Shown: positions 1 to 10,643, counted from the first letter of the stretch. The stretch is DNA of 64,000 nucleotides from Aquamicrobium defluvii (GCF_004363725.1 NZ_SNZF01000012.1:1-64000), one strand, 5' to 3'. Notes: generated by a model not told the origin, from the letters alone. Numbers and translations are program-made.

Positions 1-95
1 CCCTGCAATCAACCAGCAGGGGTGGGTTCAAACATGGGTCACTTCTCAATGGAAAAATCCCTCAATCCCGGGTCAGCTCTCAGCGGAAATCAACA
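1..95 (-). mobile_element. End of an IS21-type insertion sequence (rest outside window)
   Basis: Two imperfect repeats, GGGTCACTTCTCAATGG and GGGTCAGCTCTCAGCGG, are followed by AAATCAACA at the boundary. Read outward this is a terminus starting TGTTGATTT, the multi-repeat end architecture of IS21-family elements. The neighbouring LysR gene starts abruptly right after it, so the element probably inserted into that gene. No transposase is visible in this part of the window. It differs from the IS21 element at the right edge. Confidence 0.5.
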
Positions 96-623
96 CGATT
101 GCCGCAAGCCGAAATCGAATTGATCGTTGCGTCAACCTCCGAGCTTCTTGCCGGGTTACGAGATGGTGAATTTGACGTTGTAGTCACCGCAGAGAAGGTC
201 AGTGAAGACCTCTATCGTATAGACCATCTCTATGAAGAGGACTACAAGGTCGTGGTGTCAAAGTCGCATCCGTTGGCTGAACTAAATGCGATCTCTCTTT
301 CGGCTCTTGCTAAAACTGACATGCTTGACCGCCTAAATTGCGAAATGCGGGATGTTTTGCATGGGACCTGCGCGGATCATGGTCACGAACTCTACGCGGC
401 CTATCGGTCAAATCGCGTGGATTGGTTAGTTGAACTTGCTCGGCAAGGGTCAGGTGCGGTGATCCTGCCAGCCACCGCTATTCCTTCGGACATGGGCCTG
501 GTGTCGAAACCCATCGATGGCCTTGAAATATCAAGAACTGTTTTGGCCCTTCGATATCGGCACCAAACGACGAGACCAGAGACAAATGATCTGATCCGTG
601 AGATGACGCGCACGCTGGCGTAG
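96..623 (+). pseudogene. LysR-family regulator, substrate-binding domain only (5' truncated)
   Basis: The frame encodes about 174 residues resembling the C-terminal effector-binding domain of LysR-type regulators (for example GEFDVVVTAEKV, then YKVVVSKSHPL and GSGAVILPATAI). The N-terminal helix-turn-helix of about 90 residues is missing and the frame opens at the IS21-type end. The only nearby start is a TTG at 99. A normal LysR protein is about 300 residues, so this is a disrupted gene whose product cannot bind DNA. The target pathway is unknown. Confidence 0.75.
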
Positions 624-695
624 TGAGGTCGGTAATCGACATTCGCCCATCGTGCAGCATTCGTCACTTTGGGCTCAGACCAGACTTTCGCGGCA

Positions 696-1066
696 TCACG
701 CTCGAACGTCCGTTCTACTTTTCTTCGAGATCTCGCCCGCAATCCGCCACTTAGCGCTGGAGAAATTGCGCCAGATTGCGGTGAAGGTCACAGCGAACCA
801 CACCCATTGTGTGCGGTGATAGTCGTCGGTGACGAGGCCGTACTCTTCAAGAAGCCACCGCGCCGCGTGAGGCGACCTTCGGCGCGGGTAACAGTGGGTG
901 GGTTCTTTTCAATCTTGAAGAGCCGCTTGATTTCCCTGATGACCTCTTCAGCAGACGGCCCCGACTTTGCCGTCGGGTGGAAGTGAATGAACGGCAGGTT
1001 TCGGGCGCCGAACGCGGCGCTCCGAACGGCGACAATGAGGTCGGAAGCAGCCACGCTCCATATCAT
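696..1066 (-). pseudogene. Decayed small hypothetical gene downstream of dnaE2
   Basis: An ATG at 1066 overlaps the dnaE2 stop codon (ATGA), suggesting a translationally coupled last gene of the imu operon. The ATG frame stays open to 788 (92 aa) and begins [19 protein letters not shown]. From about 860 downward a different minus-strand frame reads much more like protein (HAARWLLEEYGLVTDDYH, then WVWFAVTFTAIW) and stops at 696. The simplest reading is one gene with a frameshift near 860-880. I do not recognise the family. The alternative is an intact 92-residue protein ending at 788. Confidence 0.35.
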
Positions 1067-4000
1067 CGGAAATCCCGCGTCTTCACTTTGATTTCGTCTG
1101 GGCGTCCGTGATCATCGGCCAGGTTCGCTGGCTTTGGCAGGCCGCGCGGATCAGGTGCTAGCGAACCGTGCTGGAGCTCGTCGCCACGACCACGTGGCAG
1201 CAGAAATGGCAATTCACGCGCGCCGACGCTGGCCAGTTCCTCCGACAGGTCGAGCAGTTCATGGGCGACAATGTGGATGACATCACCCTCGCGCTGCAGC
1301 CTGCCCTTTACTCCAATCATCCCTGAGCCAAGTACGATACGGCGATATTTTTCGAAGACCTTGGACCAGACGACGAGATTGGCCACAGCGGTCTCATCCT
1401 CAAGCGTGATGAACATCACACCTTTCGCCGATCCAGGACGTTGGCGCACCAACACGAGCCCGGCGATATGGACCCAGCGTCGGTCACGGCAAGCGGTCGC
1501 CTCTGCGCAAGTCATGATGCGCCGGCGGGCAAGGTCCGACCGCAGGAATGAAACGGGGTGTTGGCGCAGGGTCAATCCGAGACGACCATAATCCTCCACG
1601 ACTTCCCTTCCGGCCGCCATCGGGCGCAGCATGGTTGTTGGCTCGCTCTGCTCGGGCAGAACCTCAGTCTCCCGCCGCGCGGCGGCCGCAAAAAGAGGCA
1701 GGAGTTCGTCCCTGAGCGCCTTGATCGCCCAAAGCGCCTCGCGTCGCGCGAGACCGAGCGCAGGCCGGAAGGCATCAGCCTCGGCGAGCTCGACCAAGGC
1801 GGCGGCGGGGATGCCAGCACGGCGCCAGAGGTCGTCGACCGAGGCGAAGGAGCGGTCTTCGCGGCACGATACAAGGCGCGCCGCTTCAGCGTTCCCGAGC
1901 CCCTTGACCATTCGCAGACCGAGCCGGACCGCGAGACGACTATCATCGAGGTCCGTTGGTTCGAGGGTACAATCCCAGCGTGATGCGTTGACGCAAACCG
2001 GCCGCACCTCGACCCCATGTTCACGAGCGTCACGTACGATTTGCGCCGGCGCGTAAAAGCCCATGGGCTGGGCGTTAAGCAGCGCGCAGCAGAAAGCATC
2101 AGGGTGCCAACACTTCATCCAGGAGGAGGCGTAGGCGATGAGCGCGAACGACGCAGCATGGCTTTCCGGGAAGCCGTAAGAGCCGAATCCTTCGAGCTGG
2201 CGGAAAATTTGCTCCGCGAACTCAGGCGTATAGCCGTTCGCCACCATGCCGGAGATCAGTTTCTGTCCGAAGGACGAGATCGTACCCGTGTGTTTGAAGG
2301 TCGCCATCGCGCGACGAAGCTGGTCTGCTTCGCCGGCGGAGAATCCCGCACACTCAATCGCGACTCTCATTGCCTGCTCTTGAAAAAGCGGCACCCCCAA
2401 TGTCTTGCCGAGCACCGCCTCGAGTTCGGGCTTTGGATAGGTCACGTCCTCCTTGCCCTCGCGCCGGCGCAAATAGGGATGAACCATATCGCCCTGGATC
2501 GGTCCGGGACGGACGATTGCGACCTGAATGACCAGATCGTAGAAGGTTCGTGGCTTGATGCGCGGCAGCATCGCCATCTGGGCGCGGGATTCGATCTGGA
2601 AGGTGCCGAGCGTATCGGCCTTGCGGATCATCGCATAGGTGCTGGGATCCTCGGCCGGGATGGAAGCCAGATCGAGGCTTATATCCTTGTGGTCGGCGAG
2701 AAGATCGAGGGCGCGGCGCATGCAAGAGAGCATGCCGAGCGCCAGGACGTCGACCTTCATGAATTTCAGGACATCGATGTCGTCCTTGTCCCATTCGATC
2801 ACTTGCCGGTCCTCCATTGCGGCAGGCTCTATTGGCACCAGCTCATCGAGCCGATCATGCGTCAGCACGAAGCCTCCGGGGTGCTGAGAAAGATGGCGTG
2901 GCGTGCCGACAAGCTGGTGTGCGATCTCCAGCGCCAGCCTCAGGCGACGGTCGCTCGTGTTGAGGTTAAGTCTTTCGGCATGTTTCTGCTCGACACCTTC
3001 CGACCAGCCCCAGACCTGCGAAGACAGGGCTTTGGTCAGGTCCTCTGGTAGACCGAGTGCCTTCCCGACGTCGCGCAGAGCACCTTTGGCGCGGTAGCGG
3101 ATGACGGTTGCGCATAATGCCGCCCTCTCGCGACCATAGGTCTCGTAAACCCATTGGATGACCTCTTCACGCCGCTCATGCTCGAAATCCACATCGATGT
3201 CGGGCGGCTCGCGCCGCTCTTCGGACACGAAGCGTTCGAACAGCAGATCGTTGCGATCAGGATCTACCGAGGTCACACCGAGCACGAAACAGACTGCCGA
3301 GTTTGCGGCCGAGCCCCTACCCTGGCACAGGATGCCCTTTGAGCGCGCAAACCGCACGATGGCGTTTACCGTCAGGAAATAAGGTGCATAATCGAGCTTC
3401 TCGATCAGGGTCAATTCATGCTGAAGATTGCCCCGGACCTTGTCGGGTAGTCCTTCAGGATAGCGCTCTGCGGCACCTTCCCAGGTCAGCTTTTCAAGCG
3501 CTTGCTGCTGCGTCAGCTCCGGATAGAGCTTTTCTTCCGGATATTGGTAGGCGAGCTCATCGAGCGAGAACCGACAGCGCTCCATGATCTCGATCGAGCG
3601 TGCAACCGCTTCCGGATAGCGCTTGAACAGCCGATGCATTTCTTCGGGGGACTTGAGATAGCGGTCGGCGAACCGTTCGCGGCGGTGTCCGAGCTCGTCG
3701 ATGGTGACATTGTGCCTAATGGCGGTCACAACGTCCTGCATCAGCTGGCGGGATGACTCGTGGAAAAGCACGTCATTGGTGACAACCGCAGGGACACGGC
3801 TTGCTGCCGCCATATTGGAAAGCTCCCAGAGGCGGAGTTGGTCATTGGGTCGACGGCGCAGTGTCAGCGCCACATAGGAACGGTCGCCGAACGTCTCACG
3901 CAGGCGACGCAGCTGCAACGCACAGGTCTCGTCGGCGAAGTCAGGCACGAGGACCGCGACCAGCCCTTCTGCATAAGCGACGACGTCACACCATTCGAGG

Positions 4001-4323
4001 TGACATTTGCCCTTCCCCGCCCGCTTCTTGCCCAGCGTGAGCAGGCGGCAAAGGCGCCCATAGGCTGGACGGTCGACCGGATAGACCAGGACCGACATGC
4101 CGTCGACGAGATCGAGTCGACACCCCACAATGAGGCGGATGCCAGTGCTTTTGGCAGCTTCATAGGCCCGCACGATGCCAGCGAGAGAATTGCGATCGAC
4201 GACGCCAAGGGCCTCGATACCCATCGCGGCAGCCTGGGCGAATAGCTCTTCGCAGCTGCTCGCCCCGCGCAGGAACGAGAAGTGCGAGGTCACCTGCAAT
4301 TCGGCATAGCGGGGCGTGCTCAT
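1063..4323 (-). CDS. dnaE2: Error-prone DNA polymerase DnaE2 (ImuC)
   Basis: This 1086-residue C-family polymerase alpha subunit performs translesion synthesis as the catalytic partner of ImuA/ImuB in the SOS mutasome. It has an N-terminal PHP domain (residues ~5-75), the polymerase core with RGSAANS (~336) and PDIDVDFEH (~374-382, catalytic Asp), helix-hairpin-helix segments and a C-terminal OB fold (~950-1020). The length fits DnaE2 rather than replicative DnaE1 (about 1150-1180). The start codon overlaps the imuB stop by 4 bp. It is the third gene of imuA-imuB-dnaE2 and should be induced from the LexA box upstream of imuA. Confidence 0.95.
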   Translation of the reverse strand: MSTPRYAELQVTSHFSFLRGASSCEELFAQAAAMGIEALGVVDRNSLAGIVRAYEAAKSTGIRLIVGCRLDLVDGMSVLVYPVDRPAYGRLCRLLTLGKKRAGKGKCHLEWCDVVAYAEGLVAVLVPDFADETCALQLRRLRETFGDRSYVALTLRRRPNDQLRLWELSNMAAASRVPAVVTNDVLFHESSRQLMQDVVTAIRHNVTIDELGHRRERFADRYLKSPEEMHRLFKRYPEAVARSIEIMERCRFSLDELAYQYPEEKLYPELTQQQALEKLTWEGAAERYPEGLPDKVRGNLQHELTLIEKLDYAPYFLTVNAIVRFARSKGILCQGRGSAANSAVCFVLGVTSVDPDRNDLLFERFVSEERREPPDIDVDFEHERREEVIQWVYETYGRERAALCATVIRYRAKGALRDVGKALGLPEDLTKALSSQVWGWSEGVEQKHAERLNLNTSDRRLRLALEIAHQLVGTPRHLSQHPGGFVLTHDRLDELVPIEPAAMEDRQVIEWDKDDIDVLKFMKVDVLALGMLSCMRRALDLLADHKDISLDLASIPAEDPSTYAMIRKADTLGTFQIESRAQMAMLPRIKPRTFYDLVIQVAIVRPGPIQGDMVHPYLRRREGKEDVTYPKPELEAVLGKTLGVPLFQEQAMRVAIECAGFSAGEADQLRRAMATFKHTGTISSFGQKLISGMVANGYTPEFAEQIFRQLEGFGSYGFPESHAASFALIAYASSWMKCWHPDAFCCALLNAQPMGFYAPAQIVRDAREHGVEVRPVCVNASRWDCTLEPTDLDDSRLAVRLGLRMVKGLGNAEAARLVSCREDRSFASVDDLWRRAGIPAAALVELAEADAFRPALGLARREALWAIKALRDELLPLFAAAARRETEVLPEQSEPTTMLRPMAAGREVVEDYGRLGLTLRQHPVSFLRSDLARRRIMTCAEATACRDRRWVHIAGLVLVRQRPGSAKGVMFITLEDETAVANLVVWSKVFEKYRRIVLGSGMIGVKGRLQREGDVIHIVAHELLDLSEELASVGARELPFLLPRGRGDELQHGSLAPDPRGLPKPANLADDHGRPDEIKVKTRDFR

Positions 4324-5843
4324 CCGAAAATCCCGTGCAGAAACCAGCGATGCGATCCGGACTCGGCGTGTTCGCCATCGCCGGAGCGGAACAGCCAGTA
4401 GCGCTCACCTGTCTCGTCCTCGACGCGGAAATAGTCCCTCACCGTTGTCAGTTCGGCGTCGCGCTTCCACCATTCGCCCCGAATGCGCTCGGGGCCGTCG
4501 GCACGGCGCACGCGCCGGCGCACACCCCGCCAGGTGAACCAGGCCGGAGGGTGGTCGGGCAGTAATGCCATCGTTTCGATCGGTTCGGGCCGAGTCAGGA
4601 GCCGCGGCGGACGTGGCCATTCGCCATCCCATGTGGCACCAGTCTCCGGAGAGAGAGCGGACACGCGCGCCACCGAGCGTTCAGGCACGTCGCTCTGGGC
4701 AGGAACGAAGCGGCAGATCCGGTTCTCACCGATCCGGTTGGCGAGCACATCGATCAGGTCCGATACGTCTGCTTCGGGAGCCTCGATCAGAGAGGAGATG
4801 GCCTGCTGTTCGCGCAGCGGCTCGGTTTCGATTGCCACCAACACCATGATCTCGATGCCGAAGCCCGGATCGACGGTCTCGATCTTGTCGCAAAGCAGGC
4901 GCGTCAAGCGTCTGGGGTCACGCACTGGCCGCGCCATCCCCACCCTGACGAACTGCATTGTATTGTCGACGCGATGAAAGAGAAGATCTAGCCGGCGCGC
5001 GCCAGCCCCGCGCTGTTCGAGCTCTTTGCACAGGGCTTCAACCAGCTTGGCGGTATAGCGGGCGATGGTTTCGGCGGCCCCGATCGGCTCGCCGAAAACA
5101 CGGCGCACTTCGACCAGCTCCGGCGAACGGATCGGATCGACAGGTTCGCCAATCACGCCCAGCGCCTGGTCGATGCGTCGCTCGATCTCCGGGCCAAAGC
5201 GCAGGGTGAGCGGGGGACGCGGCTGGTCGATCAGATCTCTGATGGTTTCGAAACCGAGCGTGTGCAGAGCCGCAACCGTCTCGACTTCAAGCCGCAGGGC
5301 GGCGAGTGGAAGGGGGAGCAGAACAGCTTTGCTTTCACCGGCGGGAACGATCACCGTGCGCAGGCGCATGTAGCGTGCCGCCGCATGGGCCGCACCCCAT
5401 GTGTCGGCCACGGCGGCGCGGGCGTCGACGCCTGACTGCGCAAACTTCTCCACCATCGTTTCCAGCATGGCCGCTTCGCCGCCATGCAGATGATCGGCGC
5501 CGGTAGTGTCGATCATCAGCCCGTCCGGCGGATCGGCGGCAACGACCGGTGAAATTCTCTGCAGCGCCCACAGCGAGAGCTTGTCGAGCCCTTCCCTGTC
5601 GGCCGCAGGATCGGCATCGAGGACCACAAGCCCCGGCACGAGCGCCTGGGCCTTTGCCACGGCCATGCCGATGCTGACGCCAAGGCTTTGTGCATTGGCG
5701 TCAAGTGCGGTGACCGATCTGCGCCGACCGAGGCGGCCGGCAAGGACGAGCGGCGCCTCAGAGGAAGGCGATGCGTCGCCCAACTTCCTTCTGAGGCGAT
5801 CGGTAGGCCACCTCGGAAGGAACAGCGATACGACCCTTGGCAT
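4320..5843 (-). CDS. imuB: Y-family polymerase-like protein ImuB
   Basis: ImuB is an inactive Y-family polymerase that bridges DnaE2 and the beta clamp in the mutasome. The protein begins [19 protein letters not shown], where an active polymerase would carry the first catalytic Asp motif. The DinB-like core fills the first ~350 residues and an ImuB-specific C-terminal region follows. I place the start at ATG 5843. The frame extends to 5870 but the extra nine residues are not typical. It overlaps imuA by 86 bp and dnaE2 by 4 bp, indicating one tightly coupled operon. Confidence 0.9.
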   Translation of the reverse strand: MPRVVSLFLPRWPTDRLRRKLGDASPSSEAPLVLAGRLGRRRSVTALDANAQSLGVSIGMAVAKAQALVPGLVVLDADPAADREGLDKLSLWALQRISPVVAADPPDGLMIDTTGADHLHGGEAAMLETMVEKFAQSGVDARAAVADTWGAAHAAARYMRLRTVIVPAGESKAVLLPLPLAALRLEVETVAALHTLGFETIRDLIDQPRPPLTLRFGPEIERRIDQALGVIGEPVDPIRSPELVEVRRVFGEPIGAAETIARYTAKLVEALCKELEQRGAGARRLDLLFHRVDNTMQFVRVGMARPVRDPRRLTRLLCDKIETVDPGFGIEIMVLVAIETEPLREQQAISSLIEAPEADVSDLIDVLANRIGENRICRFVPAQSDVPERSVARVSALSPETGATWDGEWPRPPRLLTRPEPIETMALLPDHPPAWFTWRGVRRRVRRADGPERIRGEWWKRDAELTTVRDYFRVEDETGERYWLFRSGDGEHAESGSHRWFLHGIFG

Positions 5844-6519
5844 CGCAAGCCTCCACTTCAAAATCCGCACTTTCCCCAGCCCTCGCCCTGATCAACTCGA
5901 CCAGCCAGCGTGCCCGGCCGAGACCTGGGACAGGCAGGGGGTCTGAGGGCAGCGCCGATACGCGCCAGCGCGTGGCGCTGGCCGTCGGTTGCCCGAAATC
6001 TCCCGCTTCGCTTTGCCTGCGCCAGCGGCGTATGGCGAGGCCGATGGTTCCGGCGCCCTCGGCAGCGAGCTGCAACCGACGCGAGGCCGTCATTGACAGA
6101 TGCGCTGTCTCGGCCACGACAGCGCCAAGACCGCCATGACGCAGGCCCTCCTCGAAACAGGCCAGCACTGATTTCTCGTCACAGACCTCGGCGTGAAAAA
6201 CGTGATCGGGCGCAAGGCCTGCCTGAGCCAGTGCCGGCGCAAAGAGATCGGAGCGCGTGACGATCCAGAGCACCTTCCCTTTCGTCCGGGCGGCAATCCC
6301 AGCGGCAAAAAGCGCCGCGGCAGCACCATCGACGGCCCCATTGGCGCCGCCGGCCACCTCATGCAGCGCCCCCAGCGCCAGCCCTCCTCCCGGCAGCCGC
6401 CGGTCGATCTCAGGAACGCCGAACGGCAGAATCTCGCGCGCACGGCCGGCACCGCTCTCCAGGTGCGCGATCCGCTCCCGAAGCTCGGCAATGACAGGCC
6501 TGTCCACGCGGTGCGGCAT
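5758..6519 (-). CDS. imuA: Mutasome accessory protein ImuA (RecA-like)
   Basis: First gene of the imuA-imuB-dnaE2 operon, about 253 residues. It has a RecA/SulA-like fold with a degenerate P-loop region (GGANGAVDGAA) after PFGVPEIDRRLPGGGLALG. The family is required for DnaE2-dependent mutagenesis and helps localise ImuB. ATG 6519 is preferred. An in-frame TTG at 6549 would add ten residues, but it lies only 20 bp from the LexA box and has no ribosome site. The 3' end overlaps imuB. Confidence 0.85.
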   Translation of the reverse strand: MPHRVDRPVIAELRERIAHLESGAGRAREILPFGVPEIDRRLPGGGLALGALHEVAGGANGAVDGAAAALFAAGIAARTKGKVLWIVTRSDLFAPALAQAGLAPDHVFHAEVCDEKSVLACFEEGLRHGGLGAVVAETAHLSMTASRRLQLAAEGAGTIGLAIRRWRRQSEAGDFGQPTASATRWRVSALPSDPLPVPGLGRARWLVELIRARAGESADFEVEACDAKGRIAVPSEVAYRSPQKEVGRRIAFL

Positions 6520-6568
6520 GGCGAAAAGGATCTCCAAAAGACTTTTCAACGCGCCGGAGCGCTGTTAT

Positions 6569-6583
6569 GTTCATTATTTGTTC
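6569..6583. promoter_or_regulatory. LexA (SOS) box of the imu operon
   Basis: GTTCATTATTTGTTC is an exact match to the alphaproteobacterial LexA consensus GTTC-N7-GTTC. It sits 50 bp upstream of the preferred imuA start, where it can repress imuA-imuB-dnaE2. The helicase gene starts 130 bp away on the other side, so divergent control is possible. Confidence 0.85.
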
Positions 6584-6712
6584 CGTTTCCGAAAATGAGT
6601 CAATCGGACTCATGTGAGAGTCTTCCGGTGCGGATGGGGAGCTAACGGCAAGCAACGAGCAAGTCTCGGCCGATTGTCGTTGATTCGCATATGGATACGA
6701 GGCGGGATTGGA

Positions 6713-8782
6713 ATGAGTGCGGCGCATCTGGAAAAATTGAACGAGGGTCAACGTGCCGCGGTCATCCACGGCATCGGGCTGCCGGATGGCAAGGTGGGCG
6801 GCCCCTTGCTGATCATCGCTGGTGCCGGATCAGGCAAAACCAACACACTCGCGCATCGGGTGGCACACCTCATTATCGCTGGCGCCGATCCGCGCCGCAT
6901 CCTGTTGATGACCTTCTCTCGCCGTGCCGCCGCCGAGATGGGCAAGCGGGTTGAACGGATCTGCGCCAAAGTGCTTGGCGACAAGGGCGGCATCCTGACC
7001 GACGCACTCACCTGGTCAGGCACGTTCCACGGCATCAGTGCGCGTCTTCTGCGCGAATACGCCATTGAGCTCGGTCTCGACCCGCAGTTCACGATCCATG
7101 ATCGCGAGGATTCCGCCGACCTGATGAACCTCGCCCGCCACGATCTCGGCTTCTCGAAAATGGAAAGCCGGTTCCCGGCCAAGGGGACGTGCCTTTCGAT
7201 CTATTCGCGCGCCGTCAACGCCGAAGCCCCGCTTGAAGACATTCTGCGCGCCAACTACCCTTGGTGCGCCGGCTGGCATAAGGAGCTGCGTGAGTTGTTC
7301 GCGGCCTATGTCGAAGCTAAACAGACCCAGAACGTCCTCGATTACGATGATCTGCTGCTCTATTGGGCGCAGGCGATGAGCGATACAGCGTTCTCCGACG
7401 AGATCGGGGACAAATGGGATTATGTCCTTGTTGACGAATACCAGGACACCAATTGCCTGCAGGCAACTATCCTGACGGGTCTAAAACCTGCCGGACGTGG
7501 CCTCACCGTGGTCGGGGACGACGCCCAGGCCATCTATTCCTTCCGCGCCGCCACAGTGCGGAACATTCTCGACTTCCCGAAGGAGTTCTCGCCCGCGGCC
7601 GAGATCATTACGCTCGATCGGAACTATCGCTCGACTCAACCGATCCTTGCCGCCGCCAATGGCGTGATCGGGCTTGCGCGCGAGCGCTTCACCAAAAATC
7701 TCTGGACGGAGCGGGCCTCTAACGAACGCCCGCGTCTCGTCACTGTACGTGACGAGGTCGATCAGGCGAAGTTCGTGACCGACGAGGTGCTGGAAAATCG
7801 CGAGGCCGGCATGCGGCTCAAGGACCAGGCGGTCCTATTCCGGACAAGCCACCATAGCGGCCCGTTGGAGGTGGAGCTAACGCGACGCAATATCCCCTTC
7901 GTCAAGTTCGGCGGGCTCAAATTTCTCGACAGTGCACACGTCAAAGACATGCTGGCGGCTCTGCGTTTTGCCCAGAACATGCGTGACCGGGTTGCGGGCT
8001 TCCGTTTGATGCAGCTCCTTCCTGGGGTCGGCCCTGCCACGGCGCAGGCCGCGCTCGATGCGATCGCCGATAGCGCGGATCCGATCGAAACCCTCGACCA
8101 ACTCCCCTGCCCCGCCCGCGCCCAGGTCGACTGGCCAAGTCTGGTCGAATTGCTCGCCGGGTTGCGGTCCGGTGCATCAGGATGGCCGGCCGAGATCGGA
8201 CAGGTCCGCGCCTGGTACGAACCGCATCTTGAGCGAATTCATGAAGATTTCGAGATGCGCCGGGCTGATCTGCTTCAGCTCGAGGAGATCGCCGCAGGAT
8301 ATCCGACGCGCGAACGCTTCCTGACCGACCTCACCCTCGATCCTCCGGATGCCACTTCGGGACAAGCGGGTGTGCCATTGCTCGACGAGGATTATCTCAT
8401 CCTTTCGACCATTCATTCGGCAAAGGGGCAGGAATGGCGCTCGGTCTTCGTCCTGAACACCGTCGATGGTTGCATCCCTTCCGACCTGGGCGCAGGAACT
8501 ACCGACGAGATCGAGGAGGAACGCCGACTGCTCTATGTCGCGATGACGCGCGCCAGAGACAGCCTCAACCTCGTCGTGCCGCAACGGTTCTTCACGCACG
8601 GCCAGTCTCCAACCGGCGACCGCCATGTCTATGCCTCGCGGACGCGGTTTATTCCGGCTAACCTGGTCGAGCTGTTCGAATGTCGCGCCTGGCCGGTGGT
8701 CGCTCCCGGTTCCGACCCGAGCGTCGGGCCTCGGCAGGTTCGCCTCGATGTCGGCGCCAGGATGCGCGGCATGTGGCGGTAG
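6713..8782 (+). CDS. UvrD/Rep/PcrA-type ATP-dependent DNA helicase (SF1A)
   Basis: A 689-residue superfamily 1A 3'-5' helicase. Visible motifs: Walker A AGAGSGKT (~36-43), Walker B LVDEYQDTN, motif III GDDAQAIYSFRAA, motif V STIHSAKGQEW and motif VI LLYVAMTRAR near the C-terminus. Start ATG 6713 gives the usual N-terminal LNEGQRAAV Q-motif; the frame continues upstream to 6614 with unlikely sequence. It is divergent from imuA and followed 15 bp later by the YedK-type gene. Context suggests a damage-processing helicase. It is a UvrD paralogue rather than housekeeping UvrD by context only. Confidence 0.9.
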   Translation: MSAAHLEKLNEGQRAAVIHGIGLPDGKVGGPLLIIAGAGSGKTNTLAHRVAHLIIAGADPRRILLMTFSRRAAAEMGKRVERICAKVLGDKGGILTDALTWSGTFHGISARLLREYAIELGLDPQFTIHDREDSADLMNLARHDLGFSKMESRFPAKGTCLSIYSRAVNAEAPLEDILRANYPWCAGWHKELRELFAAYVEAKQTQNVLDYDDLLLYWAQAMSDTAFSDEIGDKWDYVLVDEYQDTNCLQATILTGLKPAGRGLTVVGDDAQAIYSFRAATVRNILDFPKEFSPAAEIITLDRNYRSTQPILAAANGVIGLARERFTKNLWTERASNERPRLVTVRDEVDQAKFVTDEVLENREAGMRLKDQAVLFRTSHHSGPLEVELTRRNIPFVKFGGLKFLDSAHVKDMLAALRFAQNMRDRVAGFRLMQLLPGVGPATAQAALDAIADSADPIETLDQLPCPARAQVDWPSLVELLAGLRSGASGWPAEIGQVRAWYEPHLERIHEDFEMRRADLLQLEEIAAGYPTRERFLTDLTLDPPDATSGQAGVPLLDEDYLILSTIHSAKGQEWRSVFVLNTVDGCIPSDLGAGTTDEIEEERRLLYVAMTRARDSLNLVVPQRFFTHGQSPTGDRHVYASRTRFIPANLVELFECRAWPVVAPGSDPSVGPRQVRLDVGARMRGMWR

Positions 8783-8797
8783 AAGGGAGAAACTCCG

Positions 8798-9469
8798 TTG
8801 TGCAATCTTTATAATCTGACGACGACGCGAGATGCCGTCCTGGAGTTCACCAAGGCATTTGCCGACAAGGCGGGCTGGAACGAACCGTCGCTCGACGTTT
8901 ATCCCAACACACTCGCGCCCATCGTCAGGACTGGCGCCGACGGGAAGCGCGAAATCGCAAGCCTCACCTGGGGCATGCCGACACCACCCGCCTACATCAA
9001 GGGCAATTACGATCCCGGCGTCACCAACATCCGGAACGTCAATTCACCCCACTGGCGCCGTTGGCTCGGGCCAACCAGTCGGTGTGTGGTGCCCTTTACC
9101 TCGTTCGCCGAACCTGATCCGGCAAGCAAGATAGAAGGCGGGCGCGTGCCGAACGCCTGGTTCGCGCGCAACGCCGACCGGCCGCTGATGTTTTTCGCTG
9201 GATTCTGGACGCCATGGACAAGGGTGAAAAAAGTTCGTGACGGCGAGCGCGAGTTCGAACTCTACGGATTTCTGACCACATTGCCCAATGAGATTGTAAG
9301 CCCAATTCATCAGAAGGCCATGCCGGCGATCCTGACAACACCGGAGGAAGTCGATCTCTGGCTCACCGGAGAATGGAATGAGGTCAAACATCTCCAGCGG
9401 CCCCTGCCCAGCAATATGCTCGTAATGGTGGAGCCACCGGCAACGCCAGCGGAAGATCTTCCGCTCTAG
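8798..9469 (+). CDS. SOS response-associated peptidase / abasic-site protein (YedK/HMCES family)
   Basis: The SRAP domain fills the 223 residues. The family uses Cys2 to form a thiazolidine crosslink with abasic sites in single-stranded DNA. Cys2 is present only if translation starts at TTG 8798 (Met-Cys-Asn-Leu-Tyr), preceded by AGGGAGA, so the TTG start is well supported. Other family residues are NIRNVNS, a Glu in TSFAEPDP and the His in PIHQKAMPAIL. It lies between a helicase and dinB, fitting a DNA-damage tolerance operon. Confidence 0.9.
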   Translation: MCNLYNLTTTRDAVLEFTKAFADKAGWNEPSLDVYPNTLAPIVRTGADGKREIASLTWGMPTPPAYIKGNYDPGVTNIRNVNSPHWRRWLGPTSRCVVPFTSFAEPDPASKIEGGRVPNAWFARNADRPLMFFAGFWTPWTRVKKVRDGEREFELYGFLTTLPNEIVSPIHQKAMPAILTTPEEVDLWLTGEWNEVKHLQRPLPSNMLVMVEPPATPAEDLPL

Positions 9470-9482
9470 GGCGGATCCGATC

Positions 9483-10628
9483 ATGGCGACACGAACAATC
9501 GAAACGGTGGGCGAGAGCGGGGTTGGAAATGCCGGTGCTGGTGACGAGCCAGAGCCTCGCGTCCGCAAGATTCTCCATGTGGACATGGACGCCTACTACG
9601 CCTCCGTCGAGCAGCGCGACAATCCCGAGCTAAGAGGCAAGCCGGTCGCCGTCGGCGGATCGGCTGCACGCGGCGTCGTGGCGGCGGCCAGTTACGAGGC
9701 GCGGGCCTTCGGGGTTCGGTCGGCGCTGCCCTCGGTGACCGCGAAACGCCGCTGCCCGGACCTCATATTCGTCAAGCCGCGCTTCGAGGTCTATCGCGCC
9801 GTCTCCGCGCAGATCCGCGAGATCTTTGCGGAGCACACGGACCTGATCGAGCCGCTCTCACTCGACGAGGCCTATCTCGACGTCACGCACAACAAGCAGA
9901 ACATTCCGCTCGCCACCGAAATTGCGACGCTGATCCGGGCTCGAATCAAGGAGGTGACCGGCCTCAACGCCTCGGCCGGGATCTCTTACTGCAAATTCCT
10001 CGCAAAGATGGCGAGCGACCTCAACAAGCCGAATGGCCAAGCGGTCATCACACCGACCAGGGGGCCGCAATTCGTCGCCGACTTACCGGTCAAGAAATTC
10101 CACGGTGTGGGTCCGGCGACGGCCGCGAAGATGGAGCGTCTGGGTATTTTAACTGGCGCCGACCTGCGCGAGAAGCCTCTCGACTTCCTTCAGCAACATT
10201 TCGGGAAATCAGGAAGCTGGTACTATCACATTTCGCGCGGAATCGATGAAAGACCAGTTCAACCGAACCGCGAAAGGAAGTCCATCGGGACAGAAGATAC
10301 GTTTCCCGAGGACATTTACGATATCAAGGTCGCGCAGGCCGAACTAAAGCGCCTCACCCAGAAAGTCTGGCAGTCTTGCGAAGCCAAGGGTTCGCGTGGA
10401 CGCACGGTCACTGTGAAAGTCAAGTACAATGACTTCCAGCAGGTTACACGTTCAAGGACCATCGGAGAGGCATTGACAGGCGGCAACGATCTTATCGATC
10501 TGGCCGCCACACTTCTCGATGGGGTGTTTCCGTTCAGCAAAGGCATCCGGTTGCTAGGTGTAACAGTTTCCGGTTTCCAACCGATACCGCCCGAGCGGGA
10601 GGAGCTTCAGCTCAGATTGATTGATTGA
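9483..10628 (+). CDS. dinB: DNA polymerase IV (Y-family translesion polymerase)
   Basis: A 381-residue DinB with the catalytic motifs HVDMDAYYASVEQ near residue 31 and LSLDEAYLDVT, followed by thumb helix-hairpin-helix (KFHGVGPATAAKMERLG) and little-finger domains. An N-terminal stretch of about 28 residues precedes the core, slightly longer than usual, so an internal start is possible. It lies 13 bp after the YedK-type gene. Unlike ImuB in this window, its active-site acidic residues are intact. No separate LexA box was seen directly upstream. Confidence 0.93.
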   Translation: MATRTIETVGESGVGNAGAGDEPEPRVRKILHVDMDAYYASVEQRDNPELRGKPVAVGGSAARGVVAAASYEARAFGVRSALPSVTAKRRCPDLIFVKPRFEVYRAVSAQIREIFAEHTDLIEPLSLDEAYLDVTHNKQNIPLATEIATLIRARIKEVTGLNASAGISYCKFLAKMASDLNKPNGQAVITPTRGPQFVADLPVKKFHGVGPATAAKMERLGILTGADLREKPLDFLQQHFGKSGSWYYHISRGIDERPVQPNRERKSIGTEDTFPEDIYDIKVAQAELKRLTQKVWQSCEAKGSRGRTVTVKVKYNDFQQVTRSRTIGEALTGGNDLIDLAATLLDGVFPFSKGIRLLGVTVSGFQPIPPEREELQLRLID

Positions 10629-10643
10629 AACGCACCAAGACTG

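Noticed and set aside
401..742. Minus-strand frame of 113 codons beside the LysR remnant
   Set aside because: It overlaps the LysR coding frame, is Arg-rich and has no ribosome site or family.
2017..3051. Long plus-strand frame (344 codons) antisense to dnaE2
   Set aside because: It lies wholly inside dnaE2 and its translation is rich in Arg/His with no domain; it is a high-GC shadow of a well-supported gene.
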